Shown here one piece after another: positions 7,368 to 17,180 of a DNA stretch of 64,000 bases; within the stretch, counting starts at the first letter, position 1, and each line of letters starts with the position of its first letter. Below the pieces are notes generated by a model. The model did not search any database and had not been told where the DNA came from. It worked only from the letters and a program-made list of their open reading frames with translations. This DNA comes from Streptacidiphilus jeojiense. GTDB lineage: Bacteria; Actinomycetota; Actinomycetes; Streptomycetales; Streptomycetaceae. The position numbers were made by a program, and so were the translations under genes. The stretch is taken from the NCBI RefSeq assembly GCF_000719095.1, contig NZ_JOEH01000009.1, positions 310,001-374,000 of the forward strand, given 5' to 3'.

Positions 7368-9492
7368 ACGAAGACCGTGGGCAGCCCGGTGTCGGGGTGC
7401 AGCGGCACCGAGACGCCGCCGATGTCCCAGCGGTCGCAGGTGGCGAACAGCGGCAGCAGGCCGATGGAGGCGTGCTCGGCGGCATGGGCCGCCCCGGGCA
7501 GCTCCTCCGGCAGCAGTCCCGCGTCCTCCAGTTGACCGTCCGTCACGCACCACCACACGGCCCGGGTGCGCAGGGTGCGCGGCGGCAGGTCGAGCTTGGT
7601 CTCGCCGAGCACCTCGCCGGTGATCAGTCGGCGCTTCAGGAAGGAGACCACCTGGTTGGTGACCTCGACCGAGCCGAAGCAGAGCGTGGCCTCGCCCCAG
7701 GCCACCTCACGGTCGGTGTCGAGCACCCGGATGGACGTGGTGTCCCTGGCGACGGTGCTGTACGGCGGGTCGGCCTCGTCGACCAGGGCGACCGAGTCCT
7801 CCAGGTCCAGCTCGCGGACCCGGTAGGTCCGGCCCTGGTGCAGATGGACCGCCCCGGTGTGCACCGAGGTGTGCGCGGACCCGGCGTCCACGGTGCCGAG
7901 CAGGCGTCCGGTGTCGGCCTCCACGATCCGCACCGGGTCCCCGCCGCCGCCCCGGATGTCCACCGCGTCCGCGGCCCGCTCCCGGCGGGTCCAGAAGTAG
8001 CCGCCGGGGCGCTGCCGCAGCAGCCCGCGCCGCTCCAGCTGCGGCAGCAGCGGCGCGGTGGAGGGGCCGAAGAGCTCCAGGTCGGAGTCGGTCAGCGGGA
8101 GCTCGGCGGCGGCCGCGCACAGGTGCGGGGCGAGCACGTGCGGATTGTCGGGGTCCAGCACGGTCGACTCGACCGGCTGGCGGAAGAGGGAGTCGGGATG
8201 GTGCACCAGGTAGGTGTCCAGCGGGTCGTCGCGGGCGATCAGGACGGCCAGCGCGCCCTGGCCGGACCGTCCGGCCCGTCCGGCCTGCTGCCACAGCGAG
8301 GCCCTGGTGCCCGGGTAGCCGGCCAGCAGCACGGCGTCGAGCCCGGCCACGTCCACGCCCAGCTCCAGGGCGCTGGTGGCGGCCAGGCCGAGCAGCTGGC
8401 CGGAGTGCAGGGCCCGCTCCAGGGCCCGGCGCTCCTCCGGCAGGTAGCCGCCCCGGTAGGCGGCCACCCGGCGGGCGGTGGTGTACCCGGCGGCCTCGGC
8501 CAGCCGTTCCTGGGCGATCACCGACACCAGCTCGGCCCCCGGCGCGAGCGGACGAACACCACGCTGCGGACCTGGTCCAGGACCAGGTCGGTGAGCAGGT
8601 CGGCGGCCTCGGCGGTGGCCGAGCGGCGGACCGGTGCGCCCTGCTCGCCCTGGAGCTCGGTCAGCGGCGGCTCCCAGAGGGCGAAGACGGTCTCGCCGCG
8701 CGGCGAGCCGTCCTCGGTGACCTCGGCCACCGGCAGTCCGGTCAGCCGTCCGGCGGTGCGTCCGGGGTCGGCCGCGGTGGCGGAGGCCAGCAGGAACACC
8801 GGTTCGCTGCCGTACCGGGCGCACAGTCGGCGCAGCCTGCGCAGCACCTGGGCGACGTGGGAGCCGAAGACCCCGCGGTAGGTGTGGCACTCGTCGATGA
8901 CGACATAGCGCAGTGCCCGCAGGAAGGAGGCCCAGCGGGTGTGGGCCGGGAGTATGCCCCGGTGCAGCATGTCCGGGTTGGTCAGCACCAGCGAGGCGTA
9001 CTGGCGCACCCACTCCCGCTCCTGGAACGGGGTGTCCCCGTCGTAGGCGGCGGCGCGGACCAGGTCGAGACCGCCGGCCCCGGCCTTGCGCAACTCGCCC
9101 AGACGGCGCAGCTGGTCGGCGGCCAGTGCCTTGGTCGGGGAGAGGTAGAGGCAGGTGGCCCCGCGCCCGTTGGGCGCCTCGGTGCCGTCCAGCAGGGTGC
9201 TGAGGACCGGGGCGAGGTAGCCGAGCGACTTGCCCGAGGCGGTTCCTGTGGCGATTACCACATTTTGTCCGCTGATGGCCAGACTCGCCGCTTCTGCCTG
9301 ATGTGTCCAGGGGCGGGCGATTCCGATGCCCTCGACGGCAACGGCGATTTCCGGACGAATTTCTTGCGGCCAGTCCGCATAGCGGGCGGGACGGGCGGGC
9401 AGGTGCTCCGTATGAGTGAGCCGATCTTGCCGTCCTCGGGCTCCCGTGAGCCTGTCGAGAACGGCCGCGGGCGGGTCCGGAAGCGGCTTCAT
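7130..9492 (-). pseudogene. DEAD/DEAH-box helicase with DUF1998-type C-terminus, split by a frameshift
   Basis: The N-terminal part starts at 9492 and carries the Q-like region PWTHQAEAA, the Walker A ATGTASGKS, motif Ia LSPTKALAADQ, the DEAH-type box VVIDECHTYRG and motif III LLASATAADP. After RSVVFVRSRRG the frame is lost. The downstream part resumes one base away as AELVSVIAQERLAEAAG and holds motifs V/VI (ATSALELGVDVAG, QQAGRAGRSGQG) and a C-terminal domain with the cysteines CECERGCPSC. The break lies in a run of five C on the plus strand (8536-8540), and six would restore the frame. The whole gene, about 787 codons, is the size of the usual Streptomyces helicase next to bldG. It is a real mutation or a homopolymer sequencing error. 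Confidence 0.85.
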
Positions 9493-9694
9493 CGGCAGTC
9501 AGTCTGTCATCACACCGGTGGAGATTCGCCTCAAGGCGTCGTGCTGCGCTGGTCGTAAGTGGTTGAATGCCATCGCGGCCGTGCATCGGGGCGTCTGCCC
9601 CTCCGTCGGCCAAGAATCGCAACGATGCCATCGCTGCAGTGCGTCTCCCGTCCCGGGGGGCGTGATGCTGTGAGAGCAAGGTGCTGGAGGTTCC

Positions 9695-10036
9695 GTGGAC
9701 CTGTCCCTGTCGACCCGTACCGTTGGCGACCGAACGGTCGTCGAGGTGGGGGGCGAGATCGATGTGTACACCGCGCCGAAGCTGCGTGAGCAGCTCGTCG
9801 AGCTCGTCAACGAGGGTCACTACCACCTGATCGTGGACATGGAAGGCGTGGACTTCCTGGACTCGACCGGGCTGGGTGTCCTCGTCGGAGGGCTCAAGCG
9901 GGTACGCGCCCATGAGGGTTCGCTCCGTCTGGTCTGCAACCAGGAGCGCATCCTCAAGATTTTCCGTATCACCGGGCTCACCAAGGTGTTCCCCATCCAC
10001 AGTTCCGTGGACGAGGCCGTAGCCGCGACCGACTGA
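9695..10036 (+). CDS. bldG: Anti-anti-sigma factor BldG
   Basis: A 113-residue STAS-domain protein matching BldG along its full length. It has [19 protein letters not shown], then the phosphoacceptor motif [17 protein letters not shown], in which the Ser is the kinase target. In Streptomyces BldG controls differentiation and antibiotic production by binding anti-sigma factors such as UshX and RsfA when unphosphorylated. The GTG start has a GGAGG ribosome site at 9683-9687, and the 200-base gap upstream is divergent from the helicase. The next gene is the conserved anti-sigma neighbour. Confidence 0.96.
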   Translation: MDLSLSTRTVGDRTVVEVGGEIDVYTAPKLREQLVELVNEGHYHLIVDMEGVDFLDSTGLGVLVGGLKRVRAHEGSLRLVCNQERILKIFRITGLTKVFPIHSSVDEAVAATD

Positions 10037-10199
10037 TCCACCGGTTCCCGCCGTTGGTGACAGGCCGTGAGCGGTCTGGTTCGTCGCGACTTCCCGGGGT
10101 CCCTGACCGGACCCCGGGCCGGCCCGGACAGGACCAGTGTCGACAACACGCCGACACGGCTCTCCGAGGCCGACACGATTCTTCGAGGGGGATACAGCC

Positions 10200-10634
10200 A
10201 TGGCCACCGTCGAACTCCGATTCAGTGCCCTGCCGGAGCATGTACGGACCGCGCGGCTGGTTGCCGCCGCCGTAGCCCGCCGGGCCGGAGTGGACGAGTC
10301 CGTCCTCGACGAGGTCCGCCTCGCCGTGGGCGAAGCCTGCTCGCGTGCGGTCGGACTGCACCGGCGCAGCGGGATCGACGACGCCGTCCGGGTGAAACTC
10401 GTCGAGCAGGAGAAGCGGTTCCTGATCGAGGTGGGCGACGGGGTCCCCGGCGCCACCGGGGCCGAAGCCGGCTCGCACGCCATCGACGGGTCGGCCGGCG
10501 AGGACGCGGCCGAGGCCGCGATGGGCCTGGCCGTCATCAGCGGTCTGGTCGACGACCTGGACATCGGCAGCGACGAGAACGGCGGTGTGGTCAGGATGAG
10601 CTGGCCGGTCGCCGTCCACCCGGTGCTGCCCTGA
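10200..10634 (+). CDS. RsbW-like anti-sigma factor / serine kinase downstream of bldG
   Basis: A 144-residue GHKL-type (HATPase_c_2) protein. It opens with VELRFSALPEHVRTARLVAA, and the N-box-like segment is DEVRLAVGEACSRAV. The G1-like segment is VEVGDGVPG and the last box AAMGLAVISGLVDDLDI. It is the anti-sigma gene habitually found after bldG, so it probably phosphorylates or binds BldG and a partner sigma factor. The ATG is preceded by GAGGGG. The ORF start 63 bases upstream has no ribosome site. Confidence 0.88.
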   Translation: MATVELRFSALPEHVRTARLVAAAVARRAGVDESVLDEVRLAVGEACSRAVGLHRRSGIDDAVRVKLVEQEKRFLIEVGDGVPGATGAEAGSHAIDGSAGEDAAEAAMGLAVISGLVDDLDIGSDENGGVVRMSWPVAVHPVLP

Positions 10635-10688
10635 CGCACCGCCCGAGACGCACCGCCCGATACATACGCACCGCCCGATACGCACCGC
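10634..10688. repeat. Degenerate 13-bp tandem repeat after the anti-sigma gene
   Basis: ACGCACCGCCCGA occurs at 10634-10646, 10648-10660 and 10666-10678, with a shortened copy at 10680-10688. The array begins at the stop codon of the anti-sigma gene and lies in the 340-base gap before hppA. It is noncoding, with no clear fold beyond GC-rich pairing. Confidence 0.8.
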
Positions 10689-10806
10689 GCTGCGACGCGC
10701 TGCCCTGACGTCCGGCCCCGCACACCTCCCTGACGCTGCCTCAGGAGTCCCACGAGACAACTCCCGCACCATTCCGCGTTGATTGCTGCGCACACCCTGT
10801 TTTGAT

Positions 10807-10835
10807 CAGGCCGCGATTCCTAGAATCGCGGCCTG
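10807..10835. terminator. 12-bp palindromic hairpin between the anti-sigma gene and hppA
   Basis: Bases 10807-10818 pair perfectly with 10824-10835 around a 5-base loop (CCTAG). It could end the bldG operon transcript or be a structure or operator in the hppA leader, about 140 bases before the hppA start. No T-run follows. Apart from this hairpin, the tandem repeat and the hppA ribosome site, I see nothing in 10635-10973. Confidence 0.45.
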
Positions 10836-10973
10836 CCGTGTCTGCAACAAGTCACACCAGGCATCAGGGAAACACCGTCGGAGAGACACGGCCCCACCTC
10901 GCCCGCGCGCCGAGTGGACCCAACCGTCTCCACAGCCCTGCCCGGCGCACGAGCCAGACGTCAAGGAGGACGA

Positions 10974-13421
10974 ATGGCCGGGCTCATCTTCTCCGGTGCT
11001 CCATCGAGCGCACTATCCGCCGCCCCTGCGCCGGTCTCGGCCGTGCTCACCGGCGGCGGCCGCACCATCGTGATCGTCGTCGCCGTCATCGCCCTGGCCG
11101 CCCTCGGGGTGGCCTGGCTGCTGGTCCGTCAGGTCCTCGCCGCCGACCAGGGCACCGAGTCCATGAAGCGCATCGCCGCTGCCGTGCAGGAGGGCGCCAA
11201 CGCCTACCTGGCACGGCAGTTCCGCACCCTGGGGGTGTTCGCCGCAGCGGTGGTCTTCCTGCTGCTCCTGCTGCCCGCCGACAACTGGTCGCAGCGGATC
11301 GGACGCTCCATCTTCTTCCTGGTCGGAGCCGGGTTCTCGGCCCTGACCGGCTACATCGGCATGCGGCTCGCGGTACGCAGCAACGTCCGGGTCGCCGCCG
11401 CCGCCCGCGCCGCCACCCCTGATCCCGACAGTCCCGCCGGCGCCGGGCAGGAGCCCGACATCCGGGCCGTCTCACACCAGGGCATGCGGATCGCCTTCCG
11501 CACCGGCGGCGTGGTCGGCATGATCACCGTGGGGCTCGGCCTGTTCGGGGCCGCCCTGGTGGTCCTGATCTACAAGGACAACGCCGCCAAGGTGCTGGAG
11601 GGCTTCGGCTTCGGCGCCGCCCTGCTGGCGATGTTCATGCGTGTCGGCGGCGGCATCTTCACCAAGGCCGCCGACGTCGGCGCCGACCTGGTCGGCAAGG
11701 TCGAGCAGGGCATCCCCGAGGACGACCCCCGCAACGCCGCCACCATCGCCGACAACGTGGGCGACAACGTCGGCGACTGCGCCGGCATGGCCGCGGACCT
11801 CTTCGAGTCCTACGCGGTCACCCTGGTCGCCGCGCTGATCCTGGGGAAGGCCGCCTTCGGCGACGACGGTCTCACCTTCCCGCTGGTCGTCCCGGCCATC
11901 GGGGTGATCACCGCGGTCCTGGGCATCTTCGCGGTCTCCCCGCGCAGCCGGGACCGCAGCGGGATGACCGCGATCAACCGGGGCTTCTTCATCTCCGCGG
12001 CGTTCTCCCTGGTCCTGGTGGTGGCGGCGGTCTTCGCCTTCCTGCCGGGCCGCTTCAGCGACCTCAAGGGCGTCCCCGAGGCGATCAGCCAGCACAGCGG
12101 CAACCCGCGGGTCTTCGCGCTCGCCGCTGTCGCCATCGGCATCGTCCTGGCCGCGGTGATCCAGCAGCTCACCGGCTACTTCACCGAGACCAACCGGCGG
12201 CCGGTCACCGATGTCGGCAAGAGCTCGCTCACCGGCCCCGCCACCGTCGTCCTGGCCGGTGTCTCGCTCGGCCTGGAGTCCGCCGTCTACTCCGCCGTCG
12301 TCATCGGCGCGGCCGTGTACGGGGCCTACCTGCTCGGCGGCGGCTCGCTGATCCTGGCGCTGTTCGCGGTCGCCCTGGCCGGAACCGGACTGCTGACCAC
12401 CGTCGGCGTGATCGTCGCCATGGACACCTTCGGCCCGGTCTCGGACAACGCCCAGGGCATCGCCGAGATGTCGGGCGACGTGACCGGCGCGGGCGCCCAG
12501 GTGCTGACCGAGCTGGACGCGGTCGGCAACACCACCAAGGCCATCACCAAGGGCATCGCCATCGCCACCGCGGTCCTGGCGGCCACGGCCCTGTTCGGGT
12601 CCTACACCGACGCGATATCCACCGCCGAGGCGCAGGTGGGGCCGGCGGCCCACGGCCTGAGCCTCAGCCTGGACATCTCCCAGCCCAACAACCTGGTCGG
12701 GCTGCTGCTCGGGGCGGCTGTGGTGTTCCTCTTCTCCGGTCTGGCCATCAACGCGGTCTCGCGTTCGGCCGGTTCGGTGGTGTTTGAGGTGCGGGAGCAG
12801 TTCCGCACCAAGCCCGGGATCATGGAGGGAACCGAACTCCCGGACTACGGGCGGGTGGTGGACATCTGCACCCGGGACGCCCTGCGCGAGCTGGCCACCC
12901 CCGGCCTGCTGGCGGTGCTGGCCCCGATCGCGGTGGGCTTCCTGCTCGGCGTCGGCTCGCTCGGCTCCTACCTGGCCGGGGCGATCGGCGCGGGCACGCT
13001 GATGGCGATCTTCCTGGCCAACTCCGGCGGTGCCTGGGACAACGCCAAGAAGCTGGTGGAGGAGGGCAACCACGGCGGCAAGGGCAGCTCCGCCCACGAG
13101 GCCACCATCATCGGTGACACGGTGGGCGACCCGTTCAAGGACACCGCGGGCCCGGCCATCAACCCGCTGCTCAAGGTGATGAACCTGGTCTCGCTGCTGG
13201 TCGCCCCGGCCATCGTGAAGTTCAGCTTCGGCAAGGACGCCAATGTGGGCCTGCGGGTCGGCATCGGGGTGCTCTGCATCGTGGTGATCGTCACCGCGGT
13301 GTGGATCTCCAAGCGGCGCGGCATCGCCGTCGGCGCGGAGCCGACGGAGGCCGTCGCCACCGTGGTCAAGCAGGGGGACGGCGACGGGGAGAGCACGCAC
13401 ACCCCCTCCGCCGTCGCCTGA
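10974..13421 (+). CDS. hppA: Membrane-bound proton-translocating pyrophosphatase
   Basis: An 815-residue integral membrane enzyme that couples pyrophosphate hydrolysis to proton export. The family core is present: DVGADLVGKVEQGIPEDDPR, the acidic NVGDNVGDCAG motif, MSGDVTGAG, and the C-terminal GDTVGDPFKDTAGPAINPL. The residue that sets potassium dependence is Lys in GNTTKAITKG, the pattern of potassium-independent enzymes. There are about 16 hydrophobic segments. The ATG at 10974 follows AAGGAGG at 10963-10969. The in-frame start 60 bases upstream is not supported. It is a single gene, convergent with the next hydrolase. Confidence 0.96.
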   Translation: MAGLIFSGAPSSALSAAPAPVSAVLTGGGRTIVIVVAVIALAALGVAWLLVRQVLAADQGTESMKRIAAAVQEGANAYLARQFRTLGVFAAAVVFLLLLLPADNWSQRIGRSIFFLVGAGFSALTGYIGMRLAVRSNVRVAAAARAATPDPDSPAGAGQEPDIRAVSHQGMRIAFRTGGVVGMITVGLGLFGAALVVLIYKDNAAKVLEGFGFGAALLAMFMRVGGGIFTKAADVGADLVGKVEQGIPEDDPRNAATIADNVGDNVGDCAGMAADLFESYAVTLVAALILGKAAFGDDGLTFPLVVPAIGVITAVLGIFAVSPRSRDRSGMTAINRGFFISAAFSLVLVVAAVFAFLPGRFSDLKGVPEAISQHSGNPRVFALAAVAIGIVLAAVIQQLTGYFTETNRRPVTDVGKSSLTGPATVVLAGVSLGLESAVYSAVVIGAAVYGAYLLGGGSLILALFAVALAGTGLLTTVGVIVAMDTFGPVSDNAQGIAEMSGDVTGAGAQVLTELDAVGNTTKAITKGIAIATAVLAATALFGSYTDAISTAEAQVGPAAHGLSLSLDISQPNNLVGLLLGAAVVFLFSGLAINAVSRSAGSVVFEVREQFRTKPGIMEGTELPDYGRVVDICTRDALRELATPGLLAVLAPIAVGFLLGVGSLGSYLAGAIGAGTLMAIFLANSGGAWDNAKKLVEEGNHGGKGSSAHEATIIGDTVGDPFKDTAGPAINPLLKVMNLVSLLVAPAIVKFSFGKDANVGLRVGIGVLCIVVIVTAVWISKRRGIAVGAEPTEAVATVVKQGDGDGESTHTPSAVA

Positions 13422-13471
13422 CGGTCCCTCGGTCGCTCGGTCGAGGACGCGGGTCCGGACGCCGTCGCCGC

Positions 13472-14359
13472 CTACGCCAGGGCCTTGGCCCGCCCGGCGT
13501 TCGCGGCGATGGCGTCGACCACCTCCGGCCAGAGCGGCTCCGGCAGGTTGTGCCCCATTCCGGGCACCAGCAGCAGTTCCGCGCCGGGCACGGCCTTGGC
13601 CGTGGCCTCGCCGCCGCTGCGGTCGACCAGCGGGTCGTCCGCGCCGTGGATGACCAGCGTCGGCAGGTCCAGTTCGCGCAGTCCCGGTGTGCGGTCCGGC
13701 GAGGCCACTATCGCCGCGAACTGCCGTCCGAAGCCGTCCGAGCGGCTCTGCCGCTCCAGCGCGGCGGCGATCCGCTCGCGCAGTTCCTCGGGGTCCTCCG
13801 GGTAGCCGGGCGAGCCGATCACCTGTGACGCCGACACCCCCACGGCTATCGCCTCCTCCCGGTTCTCCGGCCGGGCCCGCATCAGCACGGCGCCGGCCTC
13901 GGGGGTGGACCCTCCGCTGACCCGGTCGCCGGGGAGCGACATGATCGAGCAGAGGCTGAGCACCCGCTCCGGACGGTCGATCGCCAGCTGCTGCACGATC
14001 ATGCCGCCCATCGAGGCGCCGACGATGTGGGCCCGGTCCACCCCCAGCGCGTCCAGCAGCGACACCGCGTCCAGGGCCATGTCGCCGAGCAGGTAGGGCG
14101 CGCTGGAGGGGTCGCCGTGCAGGATCGCCCCCAGGTCGGGCTGGCGACCCGCGTCCATGAAGGTGGACAGCCCGGCGTCCCTGTTGTCGAAGCGGACCAC
14201 CCGGAAGCCGCGTGCGGCGATGGCCGCGCACAGCCCCTCCGGCCAGGCCGTCATCTGCGCGCCCAGGCCCATGACCAGCAGCAGGACCGGGTCGTCGGGG
14301 GAGCCGAAGCAGTCGTACTCGAGCTCGACGCCCTGGGTGTTGGCAGCGGTACGGGGCAT
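13472..14359 (-). CDS. Alpha/beta hydrolase
   Basis: A 295-residue single-domain alpha/beta hydrolase. The oxyanion region is VLLLVMGLGAQ, the nucleophile elbow HIVGASMGGMI (Ser in G-A-S-M-G), and the acid and His are probably in VIHGADDPLVD and VPGMGHNLPEP. It resembles the TAP/epoxide-hydrolase-like esterases common in Streptomyces. The start is the ATG at 14357-14359; an ORF extension upstream is low-complexity. It is convergent with hppA and divergent from a lipoprotein gene. The substrate is unknown. Confidence 0.88.
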   Translation of the reverse strand: MPRTAANTQGVELEYDCFGSPDDPVLLLVMGLGAQMTAWPEGLCAAIAARGFRVVRFDNRDAGLSTFMDAGRQPDLGAILHGDPSSAPYLLGDMALDAVSLLDALGVDRAHIVGASMGGMIVQQLAIDRPERVLSLCSIMSLPGDRVSGGSTPEAGAVLMRARPENREEAIAVGVSASQVIGSPGYPEDPEELRERIAAALERQSRSDGFGRQFAAIVASPDRTPGLRELDLPTLVIHGADDPLVDRSGGEATAKAVPGAELLLVPGMGHNLPEPLWPEVVDAIAANAGRAKALA

Positions 14360-14584
14360 GGGTCCGACCTCCGAAGGGTTGGCATATGGATATGGCAGAC
14401 CGACTGGTCGGTACGGTAGTCGGGCCCACGGCGGGAGGACAGGGGGACGACGCCGGGAGCCTTCCCGTTTCCCCCGCCCGCGACTCCCAACTCCCCACCG
14501 AACCTCCACAAATCACCTCCTCCCGGCAGTCCGCACCCGCCCGCCGTGTAGGTTCCCAAGGACCCGTGTGATGGAGAGGACCCC

Positions 14585-15337
14585 GTGGTGACGAAGAAGT
14601 GGCTGAGGCTCGCGGCCCCCGCCGCCCTGCTCGCGTTGGGCGCCACCGCCTGCAGCAGCGGCAACGGGGCCAAGCTGGACGCCTGGGCGAAGACGGTCTG
14701 CGGCGGGCTGCAGGCCCCGGTGCAGCAGTCCAACACCGCGCTCGCCGACACCGGGGCGGTCAAGAGCGGGGAGACGCCCAAGGCCCTGCAGGCCCGGCTG
14801 GCCTCCGACTTCGGCTCGCTCGCCACCGCCAACACCGGGATCGCCCAGGCCGTGCAGCAGGCCGGCGCGCCCGCGACGGACAACGGCGCCCAGACGCAGG
14901 CGGACGCGGTCACCGAGCTGAACCAGGCGGCCGGCGGCTACACCAAGGTGCAGCAGACCGTGCAGTCCCTGCCGTCCGGTGACCAGGCCAAGTTCGCGGC
15001 CGGGCTGAAGGGGGTGAGCGACCAGGTGCAGCAGCTCGCCGAGCTGTCCACGGCGGCGCTGCAGAAGCTGCAGACCGGTGATCTGGGGACCGCGCTCGCC
15101 AAGCAGCCGGGCTGCAAGAGCGTGAGCGCGACAGCGGGGGCGACGTCGGCGACGTCCGCGGGCGCGGGCACGGCGACAGGCGGAGCGTCGTCCACGGCCT
15201 CGGCGAGCCCCAGCGGCAGCGCCGCGGCCGGAGCGTCGGCCGGCGCCAAGGCATCCTCCTCTGCCTCCGCCTCGAAGTCCGCCTCTGCCTCCGCCTCGTC
15301 CTCCGCCGAACCGTCGGCCTCAGCGTCGGCCCACTGA
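14585..15337 (+). CDS. Secreted lipoprotein with Ala/Ser-rich tail
   Basis: A 250-residue exported protein. The N-terminus KKWLRLAAPAALLALGATAC is a positively charged signal with a lipobox-like ATAC, which places it on the outer face of the membrane. Residues 30-175 are predicted helical and Gln-rich, and the final 70 are almost only Ala, Ser, Gly and Thr (many SAS repeats), a likely wall-spanning linker. This small-secreted-protein family is common in Streptomyces without a known function. The start is one of two adjacent GTG codons. It ends 25 bases before the methyltransferase gene. Confidence 0.78.
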   Translation: MVTKKWLRLAAPAALLALGATACSSGNGAKLDAWAKTVCGGLQAPVQQSNTALADTGAVKSGETPKALQARLASDFGSLATANTGIAQAVQQAGAPATDNGAQTQADAVTELNQAAGGYTKVQQTVQSLPSGDQAKFAAGLKGVSDQVQQLAELSTAALQKLQTGDLGTALAKQPGCKSVSATAGATSATSAGAGTATGGASSTASASPSGSAAAGASAGAKASSSASASKSASASASSSAEPSASASAH

Positions 15338-15362
15338 CCCCGCAGCGGGGGACAATGGCCCC

Positions 15363-16988
15363 GTGACGACCAGCAACAGTGCCAGCACGAGCACCAGCAC
15401 CGCCGCCCCGCGCCCGGCGTACGACCCCGAGCTCGCGGGTCGGCTCCGCGCGGCGTTCCTCGCCGCGGACTTCACCGCCGACGGCTGCCTGGACCTGCTC
15501 GGCGCGGCCGCGTACTCCGCGCTCGCCCGCAGCGAGACCGTGCCCGCGCTCCGGGCCACCGGCGGCGGCAGCCCCCGGGAGACCCTGCTGCGGCTGTTCC
15601 TGCTGCAGCGCCCGGTGCCGTACGCGGCCGCGGCGGCGGCACTGCCGGTCGAGGACTGCCTCGCCGGGGGCTGGCTGGTACGCAGCGGCGAGGAGGTCGG
15701 CGCCACGGTGGACGTGCGCCCGTACGCCGCCGAGATCGCGGGGCGGACCGACGCCGGCGGCGCGGACGCCTGGATCGTCTCGGACCTGGGCTGCGCCGTC
15801 GGCGGGGCCGGCGGTATCGGGGCCGGCGCCGAGCAGGGCGACGTGCCCCGCTCGGAGCTGGTGCTGGGGGTGGGCGGCGCGTCCACCACGCTGGCCAACA
15901 TCACCGTGCGCCGCCCCGTGCGCCGGGTGCTGGACCTGGGCACCGGCTCCGGCGTGCAGGCCCTGCACGCCGCCCGCCACAGCGCCGAGGTGGTCGCCAC
16001 CGACGTCAACCCGCGTGCGCTGCACTTCACCGCGCTGACCATGGCGCTGTCCGGGCTGACCCAGGTGGAGACCCGCCGGGGCAGCCTGTTCGAGCCGGTG
16101 GGGGACGGCGAGACCTTCGACCTGATCGTCTCCAACCCGCCGTTCGTGATCTCCCCGTCCGGTCGTTTCACCTACCGCGACGGCGGCATGGCCGGCGACG
16201 AGCTGTGCCGCAGCCTGGTCGCCGGGGCCGGGCGGTACCTGGAACCGGGCGGCTACTGCCAGCTGCTCGCCAACTGGCAGCACGTGCGCGGCGAGGACTG
16301 GCGCGAGCGGGTGTCCGGCTGGATCGCCGGCACCGGCTGCGACGCCTGGGTGGTGCAGCGCGAGGTCCAGGACGTCACCCAGTACGCCGAGCTGTGGCTG
16401 CGCGACGGCGGCGACCACCGCGAGTCGCGGGAGAGCTACGACCGGCGCTACGGGGAGTGGCTGGACGCCTTCGAGGCGGCCAAGGTCGAGGGCGTCGGCT
16501 TCGGCTGGATCACCCTGCGCAAGCCGGTCGCGGCCGGGGACGCCGGGCCCGGCCGCACCCCGGTGCTGCACCTGGAGGAGTGGCCGCACACCGTGGAGCA
16601 GCCGCTCGGCCCGCACATCGAGGGCTGGTTCGCCCGCCAGGACTTCCTGCGCGGCCACGACGACGCCGCCCTGCTGGCGACCCGCTACCGGCTCACCGAG
16701 GAGGTGGTCCAGGAGCAGGTCGGCACCCCGGGCGCGGAGCACCCCGAGCATGTGATCCTGCGTCAGAACCGGGGGATGCGCCGGGCCACCAAGGTCGACA
16801 CGGTCGGGGCCGGCTTCGTCGGCGTGTGCGACGGCGAGCTGACGGCCGGGGAGATCCTGGACGCCATCGCCGCCCTGATCGAGGAGGACCCGGTGCTGCT
16901 GCGGGACCGCACCCCGGAGCAGATCCGGATGCTGGTCGAACAGGGCTTCCTGGAGCCGCTCACCGCCGAGCCGGATCCGCGGGGCTGA
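15363..16988 (+). CDS. Class I SAM-dependent methyltransferase
   Basis: A 541-residue protein. The N-terminal 175 residues form a helical winged-helix-like region (AAFLAADFTADGCLDLLGAA and so on). The Rossmann methyltransferase core starts at about residue 183 with RVLDLGTGSGVQALHAA (motif I), then VVATDVNPRAL (motif II), and DLIVSNPPFVISP, the NPPF motif of N-methyltransferases acting on Asn/Gln or adenine/guanine. It resembles PrmC/RsmC-type enzymes, and the actinobacterial family is a little larger than those. The target (ribosomal protein, rRNA or release factor) is not decided by the sequence. GTG start, probably cotranscribed with the lipoprotein gene. Confidence 0.85.
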   Translation: MTTSNSASTSTSTAAPRPAYDPELAGRLRAAFLAADFTADGCLDLLGAAAYSALARSETVPALRATGGGSPRETLLRLFLLQRPVPYAAAAAALPVEDCLAGGWLVRSGEEVGATVDVRPYAAEIAGRTDAGGADAWIVSDLGCAVGGAGGIGAGAEQGDVPRSELVLGVGGASTTLANITVRRPVRRVLDLGTGSGVQALHAARHSAEVVATDVNPRALHFTALTMALSGLTQVETRRGSLFEPVGDGETFDLIVSNPPFVISPSGRFTYRDGGMAGDELCRSLVAGAGRYLEPGGYCQLLANWQHVRGEDWRERVSGWIAGTGCDAWVVQREVQDVTQYAELWLRDGGDHRESRESYDRRYGEWLDAFEAAKVEGVGFGWITLRKPVAAGDAGPGRTPVLHLEEWPHTVEQPLGPHIEGWFARQDFLRGHDDAALLATRYRLTEEVVQEQVGTPGAEHPEHVILRQNRGMRRATKVDTVGAGFVGVCDGELTAGEILDAIAALIEEDPVLLRDRTPEQIRMLVEQGFLEPLTAEPDPRG

Positions 16989-16996
16989 CCCGCCAC

Positions 16997-17060
16997 CCCG
17001 TTCTCCGAGCGACCGTTCTCGGAGCCACCATTCTCCGAGCCCACCGTTCTCCGAGCCTCC
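16997..17060. repeat. Short imperfect tandem repeats after the methyltransferase gene
   Basis: Four imperfect copies of a CCGTTCTCCGAGC-like unit occur in the 64 bases after the stop codon; the second copy carries an inverted GG/CC change. The unit spacing is about 16 bases. The array is noncoding and lies in the gap before the DUF3592 gene. Confidence 0.65.
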
Positions 17061-17180
17061 GTTCACCCTCACGCCGCCCGGCGTACGCCGGTAGGGCGCC
17101 GGGCGTTGCTGGACCGCTGCCAGTGTGACGTTCGTATGAATTGACCACTGAGCTTGGAACGGGCGGGGCGGGGAAGCAGC

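Noticed and set aside
11472..14516. 1014-codon minus-strand ORF antisense to hppA
   Set aside because: It is a shadow of a well-supported gene in a GC-rich genome: low-complexity Gly/Arg/Gln composition, no domain, no ribosome site.
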